64,000 bases of DNA. Origin: Gracilaria domingensis (lineage: Eukaryota > Rhodophyta > Florideophyceae > Gracilariales > Gracilariaceae). Below the pieces are notes generated by a model. That model worked only from the letters and a program-made list of their open reading frames with translations, had not been told where the DNA came from and did no database searches. Below, piece after piece: positions 10,201 to 18,949 of the stretch (its first letter is position 1; each line of letters begins with the position of its first letter). The stretch spans positions 62,001 to 126,000 of the forward strand of contig VCMS01000130.1 of assembly GCA_022539475.1 (NCBI GenBank). The letters are read 5' to 3'. The position numbers were made by a program, and so were the translations under genes.

Positions 10201-10464
10201 AGCGATTCGGTCTTCAAAACAATCATCAAGAGCACAACTACATCTGAGAAACGTTTAATGCTGGACATACAAGCCGCGCGTGAGGCGTACAGCTGCCTCG
10301 AAATCGACGACATTGGCTGGATTCGCGGCTCTGACAATCCAGCAGATGATTTGACGAAGTTGACTCGCTGTCATCCGCTAGAAGAATTACTGGAAACTGG
10401 AAAGGTCACAGTTCCTGTCCAGCAGTGGATAATAAGGTCAAGTGAGAACATTCGACAGTCGTAA
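7240..10464 (+). CDS. pol: Copia Pol polyprotein (PR-IN-RT-RH), about 1,074 codons
   Basis: Read by -1 frameshift from gag; no independent ATG is convincing. Domains in order: aspartic protease with A-C-V-D-P-G-A (Pro where D-T/S-G-A is usual); GAG-pre-integrase zinc region with H-x3-H (LHEHFFH) and CASC; integrase core with Asp in ALDLMFL, Asp in VDRGSAF and Glu in SGERYHAPLR; reverse transcriptase with SQDVSQAYLQS and the catalytic YVDD; RNase H with YSDSSFA, MGAELYAF and TDSDS. The order IN before RT defines copia. The frame has no internal stop. The D-P-G protease motif and a compact RT are the only oddities; the element may still be active. Confidence 0.93.
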   Translation, partial: LIGDRNGRSFPNQRPTKPPDAHRSQFSSNYSTCYAPKWALRKRRSSHATPQSPFARRIVKEVLNFSAKSPTGKQYSSSVFEGACVDPGAHKSVCGLAQARAYCTSAGLKLKLSPSPYAFKFGDGYRNSLGNMPARIPTPDGTFISINIDVVSADIPFLIGLEVLDRFGLYPNNVTNQLVHHRAGWSLPLKRKHGHLFLEWSLPSILYTRSELQKLHEHFFHPSAGKLLNLLKRSKPDDLSPDTKRLLQDISNKCASCQRFSSRPFRFRVSIPEENIQFNQEIALDLMFLKYGKKKRIPVLHIVDTQTHYQNAVILKEESAKDIWDAFLEAWVTTYTGFPSVMRVDRGSAFTSKYWGNCTMEYGIELRISGIQSHNSIGSGERYHAPLRRIFNTVRHECPSLDADLALRYAVKGINDTMGPEGLVPSLLVYGTLPRFPIPTSTVPNQQERLRALEAARREMASITAKLRIQQALRSKIPPATRYLLEPGQRVLVYDEKLKHWTGPYTILKLVGKQVSVDVDGRTAHYSIAHVLPDPTEVGDDELSRLHQGLNCFRSNSVPSVHITEILSPSDFRGNLQLFDDSKAQELAGLAKRGVYEVICREELDPTVPHNILGGRFALSIKNTDSDNEIYKARFIVQGHTDSEKLRLVHQSTTLKQSSIRLLIAIAAIFGFPVWSQDVSQAYLQSADKLMRDIYIRPTAEFCLSEDKLLKLLKPLYGLSDSGDYWNRTFANHLRQDLMMMPTPGDLSLFFKVVHDKLEGLTGAYVDDTISTGTASFDNSSRITETRFDSKPRVYDNFRFAGIDITNSDNGYKLQQTKFASRIELLEATATFPQFRSKRQELAWLVHTRPDIAATVNLLAQVTEAQFEKPYIDQINILIRRIHVSADRGILQRRLDLKTLHIRVYSDSSFANTPSQHSQLGYLIALCDHTGHHNIVHYTSYKSRRRVRSVMGAELYAFSDAFDLAYLFKRELQSMLKQHISLVMLTDSDSVFKTIIKSTTTSEKRLMLDIQAAREAYSCLEIDDIGWIRGSDNPADDLTKLTRCHPLEELLETGKVTVPVQQWIIRSSENIRQS

Positions 10465-10489
10465 TGTCGACGTCTTGAAAAATGCCGAC

Positions 10490-10804
10490 TGTTGATCCTA
10501 CAAGTCCGTGACTACTTGCGTCGACATTACATCTTCTTTGTCGATACTCTTCGAACACTATGGTATCGATATTAGTCCATCGCACTGTGCGGATAACTTG
10601 CGTAGCTACTTAGCAGTCCAGGCTAGGCTCGTTGTCACCTTCTAGCCCGGACAGAAATCTAGTCGCAACAGTAAAGCATACTGCAAGAGCAAGCAGACCT
10701 GTGTCGTTGCTCGCGTTTTCCTCCGCTCAGAGTCCTCGTGGACAGACAGGATAGCCAGCGCTCCCTGTCCGAGCACAACAACATCTCAGTGTTGTTTGTC
10801 GACA
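10490..10804 (+). repeat. Copia 3' LTR
   Basis: 315 bp, matching 5209-5523 with one difference. Its last bases supply the final codons and stop of the WD40 open frame on the opposite strand. Confidence 0.96.
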
Positions 10805-12477
10805 TCTCGCGCCTCTTTCACTCTGTTCAGTTCCCAAAAAGGTACTCGAGCTCGCTTCACTTGGTTGAAACAACTTGCTGTACGGAGCCCGTGGGGCTTT
10901 TTCTCAGCGGTACTGGTGAGGGAACACAACAATAGGGAAAGATGGCCCTTTGTAGCATCAGCGCACAATACGGCACGACCGGAAGTCTCCTGCAAAGTAC
11001 ACATCACCACCGCACACGTTGCCCAACGCGCTTTCGCAGGTGCCCAGCACAATCTCAGAGCCGTCCTCTGCGACGCCGCGCACCTCCCGTTGCGACGGTT
11101 CCCAAGTTGAGCGCGCAGACCATGTGGTCTGCAGCGACTCGATGGTGCGCCATCGCCATTCAACGCCCACAGCCGTTGCATTCCATCCGCGTTCACCGCC
11201 CACAGCGGTTGTATTTCAACAGACACAACACGGCTGCCGTCCGCGTTCACCGCCACACGACTCACCCCTATCGTGTGACCTCGGAGCGGCTGCCCGACGG
11301 CATTGCCGCTTTCGGCGTCCCACACACGCACCGTCTCGTCGGCTGAGCCAGACACGATGCGAATGCCGTCCGCGTTTACAGCCACGCACGTCACCGAGTC
11401 TGTGCGACCTCGGAGCGGCTGCCCGATGGCGTTCCCGCTTTCGACATCCCACACACGTACCGTCCCGTCTCCCGAGCCAAACACGAGGAGAGTGCCGTCC
11501 GCGTTTACAGCCACGCACTCCACCGAGTCGGTGTGACCTCGGAGCGACTGCACGACGGCGTTGCTGTTTTCGGCGTCCCACACAAGCGGCTTGTCCCACG
11601 AGTGAATGCGGTCCGCGTTTACAGCCACGCACAATACCGTGTCCGTGTGACCTCGAAGCGGCTGCCCGACGGCGTTCCCGCTTTCGGCGTCCGACACACG
11701 CACCGTCCCGCCGCGACAGGCAGACACGATGCGAGTGCCGTTCGCGTTTGCAGCCACGCACATCACTTCATCTGCGTGACCTCGGAGTGGCTCCCCAACC
11801 GCTTCTCCGCTAAGTGTGTCCCACATCTGAATGTCATATCCTTCTTTAAAGAAGAAGAATGTATATCTTTCTATCTGGCACGCAAGCTGAACTCCATCCG
11901 CGCAAAAGCCCACAATTCGTCCGTGATTTGCAAATTTCAGTTCTACAACTTCCTCGCATACTTCCGTTTGTCTGTTCCATACAACAATGGTTCCATCCTC
12001 ATGCGCTGTCATAACCCTTTGTTGATCCGGCAAGAACGAAGCACACTTCAATCTTCCGTACGACGGCCCAGGCTCTTCGAGCTTTTGTTCTTTGTAGTAT
12101 TCGTTCGATGTGTCGTATCTTCCCACATGGAAGGTACCTTTCCACTTAGAAATGAAAACCCAGATTGCATCAGGCTCCATTCGCATGCATTTCACATAAC
12201 CTCCAACGTCGATTGCTTGAAGTGCACTCGCACCCGCCTGTTCCAGCAGTCTTTCAGACGCTTTCAGCCAAGGTTTCGGTGCACTCCTCTCCATCCTCTT
12301 CACGAAATCCCTCCTCAACTTGTTTTGTTTCGAGTGCCACAGCAATCTCCCATGCAATTGGAACCAACCTTCCTCTACACGACCGTTCTTGTTCACAAAC
12401 AATGCCCCTCGCCGAGCTGCTCGGCTAATCATTTGCAGATGCTCCTTGTTGCTGGTCGGTTGTTTAGAACTATCCAT
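10786..12477 (-). CDS. WD40-repeat part of a decayed STAND protein
   Basis: The first ATG of the open frame is at 12477. About residues 15-110 resemble the linker seen between helical and WD40 parts of STAND proteins. From about 115 on there are six or seven WD40 units, several nearly identical in the form V-W-D-A-E-S-G-N-A-V-G-Q-P-L-R-G-H-T, so recent unit duplication is likely. Past about 11230 the reading frame loses WD40 character. An alternative frame at 10958-11150 instead reads W-E-P-S-Q-R-E-V-R-G-V-A-E-D-G-S-E-I-V-L and ends C-R-I-V-R at 10958, so a frameshift near 11150-11230 is likely. The displayed frame then runs into the copia LTR, which supplies the last codons and stop. The segment is continued upstream, in other frames, by 12478-13020. 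Probably not a functional gene. Confidence 0.6.
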   Translation of the reverse strand: MDSSKQPTSNKEHLQMISRAARRGALFVNKNGRVEEGWFQLHGRLLWHSKQNKLRRDFVKRMERSAPKPWLKASERLLEQAGASALQAIDVGGYVKCMRMEPDAIWVFISKWKGTFHVGRYDTSNEYYKEQKLEEPGPSYGRLKCASFLPDQQRVMTAHEDGTIVVWNRQTEVCEEVVELKFANHGRIVGFCADGVQLACQIERYTFFFFKEGYDIQMWDTLSGEAVGEPLRGHADEVMCVAANANGTRIVSACRGGTVRVSDAESGNAVGQPLRGHTDTVLCVAVNADRIHSWDKPLVWDAENSNAVVQSLRGHTDSVECVAVNADGTLLVFGSGDGTVRVWDVESGNAIGQPLRGRTDSVTCVAVNADGIRIVSGSADETVRVWDAESGNAVGQPLRGHTIGVSRVAVNADGSRVVSVEIQPLWAVNADGMQRLWALNGDGAPSSRCRPHGLRAQLGNRRNGRCAASQRTALRLCWAPAKARWATCAVVMCTLQETSGRAVLCADATKGHLSLLLCSLTSTAEKKPHGLRTASCFNQVKRARVPFWELNRVKEARDVDKQH

Positions 12478-13020
12478 GCATATTGCTTTTCCAGCGCCCA
12501 AGTCTTTTCCACAGCAAGAATCGCGCCTTCAACAAGTCGGTTCACGATCCACTGCGGTTGCGATAACAGCCACAGTAGCTGCTCTCCATATCTTGCCTTT
12601 CGGAGTAATCTGCAAACGTTGTCGTGTATGTACCTATCATCTTCATCATCTCACCACTCGTGACAACCATGGGCTCCTAAAAGGCTCTCCATTTCATGAC
12701 CCTGTGTGGATAACAACCCATTATCTCTCCTCTTCGTTCCACTGGTCACTAAATAATTGTGTACAAGAGTTTGGAAGAAAGCCCTTCTTTCACTCCCTTC
12801 ACCGACTTTGTGAATAGCGATATCCAGTATCAAGTCATGCAACTTCACACACACACATCCGTCCATAATCGACTGCTGCACAATGGAAACATCAACGAAC
12901 TATTGCACCACTCTTCTAGTTTCATTTAACGTATCCAAGTTCCACAGCTTTTGCAGCATCTCTACACGCACAGATTGCTGCTTTTGAAGCACACACAAAC
13001 TCCTAAACCAGTACCCATAC
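12478..13020 (-). pseudogene. Winged-helix/helical remnant of the same STAND gene
   Basis: Upstream of the WD40 frame, minus-strand frames read a coherent STAND C-terminal block. First E-M-L-Q-K-L-W-N-L-D-T-L-N-E-T-R-R-V-V-Q, then an in-frame TAG at 12893-12895, then F-V-D-V-S-I-V-Q-Q-S ... V-K-L-H-D-L-I-L-D-I-A (the H-D-L-x-L-D of AP-ATPase winged helices). After a frame change near 12650 it reads N-V-C-R-L-L-R-K-A-R-Y-G-E-Q-L-L-W-L-L. The nucleotide-binding domain itself is missing; a LINE relic in the opposite orientation begins about 80 bp further on. The family call rests on motif pattern. Confidence 0.6.
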
Positions 13021-13099
13021 TTTCTACCTCCAGAGAAGAATCACTATGGCCTTGCGTGGTGACTGGCAGACACTTCTCGATGAAGCCATCCTAGCGCAT

Positions 13100-13630
13100 A
13101 TCCCCGTTTCTCCGCCGTCTCCCCCTCGACTCTGCCCCAGGCCCGGACGGCATGCGTCCGTGCGATTTAAGAGCTCTTGGTGCTATGCCGGGAGGATTAC
13201 CTACAGGTCAGCCCATTCTGGCAGAAGTAACCACCTTTCTAAACAAGCTAATTAGTGCGAAACTCCCACCAAACTCTTACCACTGGTTTGCGACAGGCAT
13301 CTTGATTGCCATACCTAAGCCCAAGTCAGATAAATTCCGCCCGCTCGCAATTGGCCTTATGTAGCGTCGTTTCACAGCACGGTTGCTGGCCGCGCAATGT
13401 TCCCGTGATCCGGAGGTCCAGGCGTATTTGCGTCCGCACCAATTCGGGGTGGGAATCCTTTGTGGTGCCGAAGCCCTCATCCACACGGTGAGATAAGTTA
13501 CCAACCGCCTTCGTGGCGAGCCTTTGGTACTGATTAACGTCGATGCCACCAATGCGTTCAATGCAATAGAAAGAATGCTCATACTGACACATTTGCTCAC
13601 GCCTCGAAGGTTTGAGGTGAAGAGTAGAAG
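13100..13630 (+). pseudogene. LINE reverse-transcriptase relic
   Basis: The frame reads G-P-D-G-M-R-P-C-D-L, later I-P-K-P-K-S-D-K-F-R-P-L-A-I-G, then a TAG at 13363-13365, R-R-F-T-A-R-L-L, H-Q-F-G-V-G, G-A-E-A-L-I-H, a TAA, and L-I-N-V-D-A-T-N-A-F-N-A-I-E-R. These are the GPDG, RPI and F/LD-x-NAFN blocks of non-LTR reverse transcriptases. Two in-frame stops and lack of both ends show it is dead. Minus-strand open frames over 13277-13780 are shadows. Confidence 0.75.
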
Positions 13631-14099
13631 GAAAGCCTCAGTTCTTCTGAATACTGACTTGCTTGGGCAATAATCAATACATGCACCGAGGAACTTCTTT
13701 TGTTGCACCAGATTCCAGAGAGCAAATGAGGTTCTCATAATCTGCCTTAATGCTAATGATGTTTTCAATGCAGGCCCCATTTAAAACGAACTCGCTCAAC
13801 AACCGTCCAGAAGACCGCAGAGCTCAAGTTGGTCCTAAGAAGTCTAAAGATAAAGCGCTTATCAGCGCCGCGGCGCGGCCGCGCCCCGTTCTTAACAGAT
13901 GCGAGGCCCGTTCTCAACAGATGTTTGAGCAAGCGTAAAGCTTTTTGTTTCTCTCAAATGTAAATGGCCCATTTCCAATAGATCGACGAATCTAATTGAT
14001 AGTTGAAGAATTTTTTGTTAGCCATTTGTCCCTGCGAGAAAACACCAACAGTCACTTTTATGACTACGAACGCCTCTATTCCGGAATGAGTAGTAATGG

Positions 14100-14354
14100 T
14101 TAACATCTATGAAGAGGGCAAGGGGTACATATAGTAACTAGCATAAATGCTCCCTCAGGGCCTTCGGTGTGGGAGAGAATCACATATCTAGAGAATCCGG
14201 AGCAAGAGCGTCTATTACCCGCGTAGTCACATCTCAGTAGAATGTGTTTCGACAGTCTTTTGTTGCAAAGATCGCAAAACTGGTCATTTGGACGAGCAAT
14301 ATGTCTTGGGCTCATTTGCTGAAACTTTATTTCTAAAAGAATAAATTTAATCAA
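14100..14354 (-). pseudogene. Possible LINE C-terminal zinc-knuckle fragment
   Basis: The minus-strand frame contains F-C-D-L-C-N-K-R-L-S-K-H-I-L-L-R-C, spaced CX2CX6HX4C, a pattern seen at the C-terminus of many LINE reverse-transcriptase proteins. Nothing upstream continues it. It could equally be a chance frame. Confidence 0.25.
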
Positions 14355-15513
14355 AGAAGCAATATGAAGAAGCTGTACCAGTCTGACAAGCGACGCAGCT
14401 GTGTTCAGTTTCGAAGAGAAAAGAACTTGTTTTATAACGTTGACTTTCTTTGAAACCTATCTTCACACATTGCTTTTACCAGAATCTTTATTGGTGGAAC
14501 TCCACTTAATACCGTTGGTTGAAAGCCCTTTAACGCAGTGTTCTTTTTTGGCATGTGTCCATTTTGTGGAAGGAGGAGAAGTTTCACAAAGAGCTTTCGA
14601 TCACGTTTCGCATACGTGCAGAAAAAACTTTTTTTGAATATTTCACACAGGTTCCAGATTAAAAAGAGTATATTTCAGAGAAAAATCTTTTACAACGCCA
14701 CTCATCTAAAGAGCAGTGTCTGCTGGTGCTAAAGAGTACTTTGGCACTGTCTAATTGGCAGCAGATTTAATAACATCTGGTTTAAGCTTAAAAAATATAA
14801 AAAGCAACCAAAGATTTTCCAAGGAGACCATGTAATAATTTTTTCTTCAATTGGAATGGTCCGAAAGGTTTCATTTCTTTAGATAGAGAAGAGAAATGAC
14901 GAAGAACTGCAGAGCATGGAGTATTTGTGACTGATTAAATTGGAATCTTACTTACGCCCCTGCTATACAGCAACAAACTTTACGAAAAGAGTTAACTTAT
15001 GGAAAACATTAATGTAAAAAATATTTAGATAGTTAAAGAGTTACAGTCCGACACGCGGGAAGTGTTCCAATATATTTACGAACGCACAGTTTAAAACATT
15101 TTTATGCATCCCGGCCAACACTTGCCGTGTACGATATATAAAGAACCACTGCAACTATTAGCTTAAACTTTTCAGCATTTAGTCCTAGCATAGATTCAAT
15201 CTCGTTTCTGAATAATCTAGCACTAAAATATGATCAGAATCCGGCCTGGAAGCCAACAAATGTTTTTATAAATATTAGATTAGATCAAATTAAGACCCTC
15301 TTTTTGTGTAAATAATCGAATGAACTTTTCTGAGTCGGAATGAATACTTGTGCTAGACATCCAAACTCTAGAAAAAATTAGCACATGCCTGGAAAGAGCA
15401 ATTTGTAAACTATTTCTGTTCTGTCGTAAAAATCTTCTTTCGAACATTCGAACTAATGCACGTAGAAAAAGAATACAGAACGTCGAGAAGCCTTTCAGAA
15501 AAGAAAGAAAAAA

Positions 15514-15574
15514 GGCCGACATTTTTGCCCTTTGCTTCGCTTGCGAAGCAAAACAAAGGGCAAGAATGTCGGCC
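15514..15574. repeat. Foldback: 21-bp inverted arms, 19-nt loop with inner hairpin
   Basis: Arms at 15514-15534 and 15554-15574 are reverse complements with one mismatch (a G-U pair as RNA). The loop contains a second hairpin, CTTCGC-TT-GCGAAG. The flanks are A/T-rich and partly complementary, extending the fold. This could be a MITE relic or a small-RNA precursor. Confidence 0.75.
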
Positions 15575-16072
15575 TGTTTTGTTTTTCCACAATTTGAAGT
15601 TCTTTTGAGATAAGTTTTAATTTTGCGTAGAATAATACGAGATCCATGTAAAACGAAGACATGTAGAATGTATTTCAATATTCTTTGGTGGCAGGCGCAA
15701 AGCTCAGCTCTAAAATTCTAAATGGTGAGCTTGGCGCATTGCAACCAAGGTTACACTTCGTTTCTTGACCTAAAAAGGCTACCAACTTGGTAGTACCAAG
15801 AGCACCGACGGTGCCAACAGTACACGGTAGCCTACCTGTTCTGGTACCTCAGGGGCCCCATTGAAACCTCATTGAAAATTTCGGGGCAAAAAATACTCTT
15901 CTGCGTGTCTAGAAATCCCATTTTTTCAAGTCCAGATATTCAAAAATTCACGCAGCTCCCGACAAGATGACCCACCTTCACCAGGCCTCGGAGATCACGT
16001 CCGCAATGGTCTTTGAACGCACTGGGTTGTTGGCTTCCGGACTTCACACTTTCTCTTGCTTCTACAGCCACC

Positions 16073-18566
16073 ATGTATCACCACTGGATGGACGCAAGCA
16101 ATAAAGCAGATTCTAAGAAGTCATTCAACTGTCAGATGGCGTTTCTTCCGTCCAGACCGCTCATCACATCACCCAACTATTCCGCGTTAAGCACGTCCCG
16201 GAATCGCACTCCCCGCCACGCTAGCACGAATCAATCAGCAGCCCGAAGAAATGCACGCACAACTCCAGTGATGGGCCTGAACGCTAAGAACTTGGCCAAA
16301 AACAAGAAGAAAGGCGGAAAAAAGAAGGGACGTTCAGCAAATACTGCCACGGCTCAGAGCACTACACCTCCGAGAGCAAAGGCTAACACTATTGATACCA
16401 ATCGCAGGGAGTACATCTACCAGATGGTCGGCGTGAGCAAGACTCTGAACAATGGCAAGCAGATTCTGAAGAACATCACTCTTGCATACTTTCCTGGAGT
16501 GAAGATAGGGGTGGTGGGAAGCAATGGCTCTGGCAAGAGCACTCTGTTGAAGATAATCGCTGGACTCGATTCTGAATACGACGGAATAGCTGCGCCGCAG
16601 AATGGCATCAAGATTGGTTATCTAGCTCAGGAACCAGTTCTTGAGGAAGATACAGTAGAAGCAAATATTGCTCAGGCTGTTAGTGAACCGAGAGGTTGGT
16701 TAGAACGCTATGCAGAGCTGGGAAAGATGATCGGAGAAGAAGGGCTCACAGATGCTGCTCGTGAGAAGATCACTACAGAGTGGGAATCACTACAGAACAA
16801 AATTGAGGCCTCGAATGCATGGGAACTTGACCGCAACATAGACCGAGCGCGAGAAGCAATGAGATGTCCTCCTGGTAATGCTCGCATTGAAAACCTGAGC
16901 GGTGGCGAGAAACGGCGGGTGGCGCTTTGTGCGCTTTTGCTTACAAGACCGGATTTGCTGATTCTTGATGAACCCACAAATCATTTGGATGCGTTGTCCG
17001 TTCTTTGGTTGGAGAGATTCTTGGAAACGTACAAAGGTACAGTCATTTGCGTGACACACGACCGTTTCTTCCTGGAAGCGCTTACCGATTGGATTTTGGA
17101 GATTGATAACGGTCAAGCATTCCCATATGAAGGAAACTACTCAACTTATCTGGAGAAGAAAGCGAAGAGGATGGCAGAAGAGGAAAAGGTGGCGTCAAGT
17201 CGACAAAAGCTCATTCGACAGGAGCTTGAATGGATTCGAACTAGTCCGAAGGGGCAACAAGCAAAGTCTAAAGCCAGAATCTCGCGTTATGAAAGTCTTC
17301 TAGAAGAAGATTCGAAAGTGAACAGACAATCTGTGCTTGACCGCATATATATTCCCGCTGGTCCGAAGTTGGGTGATATCGTGGTGGAAGCTGAAGGCGT
17401 TCGGAAGGGATTTGGGGAGAATGTCTTGTTTGAGAACATGACATTTAGTCTACCCCGAGGTGGGATTGTCGGCGTTATTGGCCCGAATGGAGCTGGAAAG
17501 GTAAAGTTAGACACCCATCGCCCGTCTGATTGTGACAACATTGAAGAAGAACTGAACCCACTGACTATGCTACCCACTTATGCGTTATTCTTACCGACAA
17601 TGTTAACCTAGACTACATGTACGTTGAGCCTATCCATTGAAGCTTGGAATTCCCGAACGGCGTGTTCCTGAACAGTATTACTGACATAGCAAAACACAGT
17701 ATTGCGGATGATCATGGGAGAAGAAGGTCCGGATGAAGGAGTTTTCAGGGTCGGAGAATCAGTAGTGGTAAGTGCTCACCCTTTCGAAAATTATTATGAG
17801 CTGGTAGTTATGCCCTCTATCCAAACTACTGCGAACTCATTCATTTGCGAGATTGGGTAGAAGTCTACTATCAGTGCACTGACATCATGAGCTCAACGAC
17901 ATTTCTGACAATTGGTGTAACCACGATCACTTCTTCTCTTGTTTAAAAAGCCAATGTATGCTGACCAGAGTCGAGCCGCGGTTGATAGAGAAAGATCAGT
18001 CTTTGAAACGGTGTCTGAAGGATTTGATGAACTTCAACTCGGAAGCAGATCCATTAAGTCTCGTGCATATCTTTCATGGTTCAATTTCAAAGGCGGTGAC
18101 CAACAGAAGCCCGTGGGTGCACTCAGTGGAGGTGAGCTTAACAGGCTATCACTGGCCCAAGTCGTGAAAGGCGGTGGTAATGTGCTGCTCGGAGGTATGT
18201 TGAAGCCGAACACTGACCAGAAGAGCGATGAGCATCATCGAATACTAACTACTTTCAACCGATGTATTGCGTGTGCTGTATGGTATGCTTATCACAGATG
18301 AGCTGACAAATGACGCCGATGCGTTCTTGATCCGCAGTTTGGAAGAAGCTTTACTGTCTTTTGCTGGATGTGCAGTCATTGTCTCACATGACATTGCATT
18401 TTTGAACCGCGTGGCAACTCATATTCTTGCGTTCGAAGGGGATCTTGTCCCGGGTCAAGTGACATTCTTCGAAGGCAACTTTTCTGCTTATCTTGAAGAC
18501 AAAAAAAGGCGGTTTGGTGAGACAACGCCGTCGCGAATGAAGTTTGCCAAGCTACCTGCTCTCTAG
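16073..18566 (+). CDS. EttA-like ABC-F ATPase, four exons, about 672 aa
   Basis: ABC-F proteins bind the ribosomal E site and gate translation; EttA-like forms in algae are of bacterial type and often organellar. Exons: 16073-17500, 17690-17767, 17951-18194, 18298-18566, all GT-AG and in phase (2,019 nt). The N-terminal 110 residues are Ser/Arg/Lys-rich, like a transit peptide; an ATG at 16136 is an alternative start. NBD1 is canonical: GSNGSGKST (about residue 149), LSGGEKRR (about 275), LLILDEPTNHLD, VTHDRFFL. The linker with the EttA-type charged arm follows. NBD2 is spread over the introns and departs from consensus: GPNGAGK is followed by Q-N-T, LSGGELNRL, L-L-G-D-E-L-T-N-D instead of LLLDEPTND, SHDIAFL. 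The end (FEGNFSAYLEDKKRR) is EttA-like. Either NBD2 is relaxed or the gene is beginning to decay. Confidence 0.85.
17501..18297 (+). other. Three introns of the ABC-F gene
   Basis: Introns 17501-17689 (GTAAAG...ATAG), 17768-17950 (GTAAGT...AAAG with a pyrimidine tract) and 18195-18297 (GTATGT...ACAG, with TACTAAC at 18243-18249 as a branch-point match) are inferred. They remove in-frame stops and place each EttA motif at family spacing. All three fall in the second ATPase domain. Confidence 0.75.
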
Positions 18567-18949
18567 TTCATCCGTCACAAGTCCTACTGCTGTACCGGTT
18601 AGAGTAAATACCAAGGTGAGGAGCTCGACCGTCCGTTGCGTTGACAGTGTATTGGGCTGCAATAGAAATGGGTGCATCTTTGGTGTCCAAGAGCTGCGTT
18701 CGTAGTTGATGTGATAGTTGATAAAGGACGAGGTTCAAGAGGTCGTGAGATTGGCACCGAGAGATAGTGACCCTCGACGACTGCATTTATCGCAAGTGAG
18801 TGTCCAAAAACCTCATGCGTTGCATCACTGAGGCAACGAAGATAGTTTGAATACTGTCGTAGTTCGTGTTTCTATTCAGCTTTAAAGTCATACTGTCGAT
18901 AATTGAAGTAAGAGGGGTTCGAAAGGAAAGATTCGTATGGAAAGTACTG
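18567..18949. other. Convergent intergenic stretch
   Basis: This lies between the 3' ends of the ABC-F and phosphodiesterase genes. I see no gene, repeat or RNA here. Confidence 0.5.

Larger units (their letters stand above)
5209..10804 (+). mobile_element. Ty1/copia LTR retrotransposon, near-intact
   Basis: The element is 5,596 bp, with 315-bp LTRs that begin TG and end CA. The 5-bp target duplication TCTCG is present at 5204-5208 and 10805-10809. The two LTRs differ at one position that I can find (CAGGAATC against CAGAAATC), so insertion was recent. Gag and pol frames are intact and linked by a -1 slippery site. Domain order protease, integrase, reverse transcriptase, RNase H is the copia order. 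It lies between the peroxidase gene and the decayed STAND/WD40 gene. I do not see an initiator-Met type primer-binding site after the 5' LTR, nor a strong polypurine tract before the 3' LTR. Confidence 0.97.
13631..16072. other. AT-rich gene-poor stretch
   Basis: About 2.4 kb of AT-rich DNA separates the LINE relic from the ABC-F gene. Apart from a possible LINE-tail fragment (14100-14354) and a foldback (15514-15574) I see no gene. Open frames are short and Phe/Lys-rich, as expected by chance at this composition. Confidence 0.5.

Noticed and set aside
11019-11813. Long plus-strand frames over the WD40 gene
   Set aside because: Periodic Arg/Pro/His-rich shadows of the WD40 repeat units.
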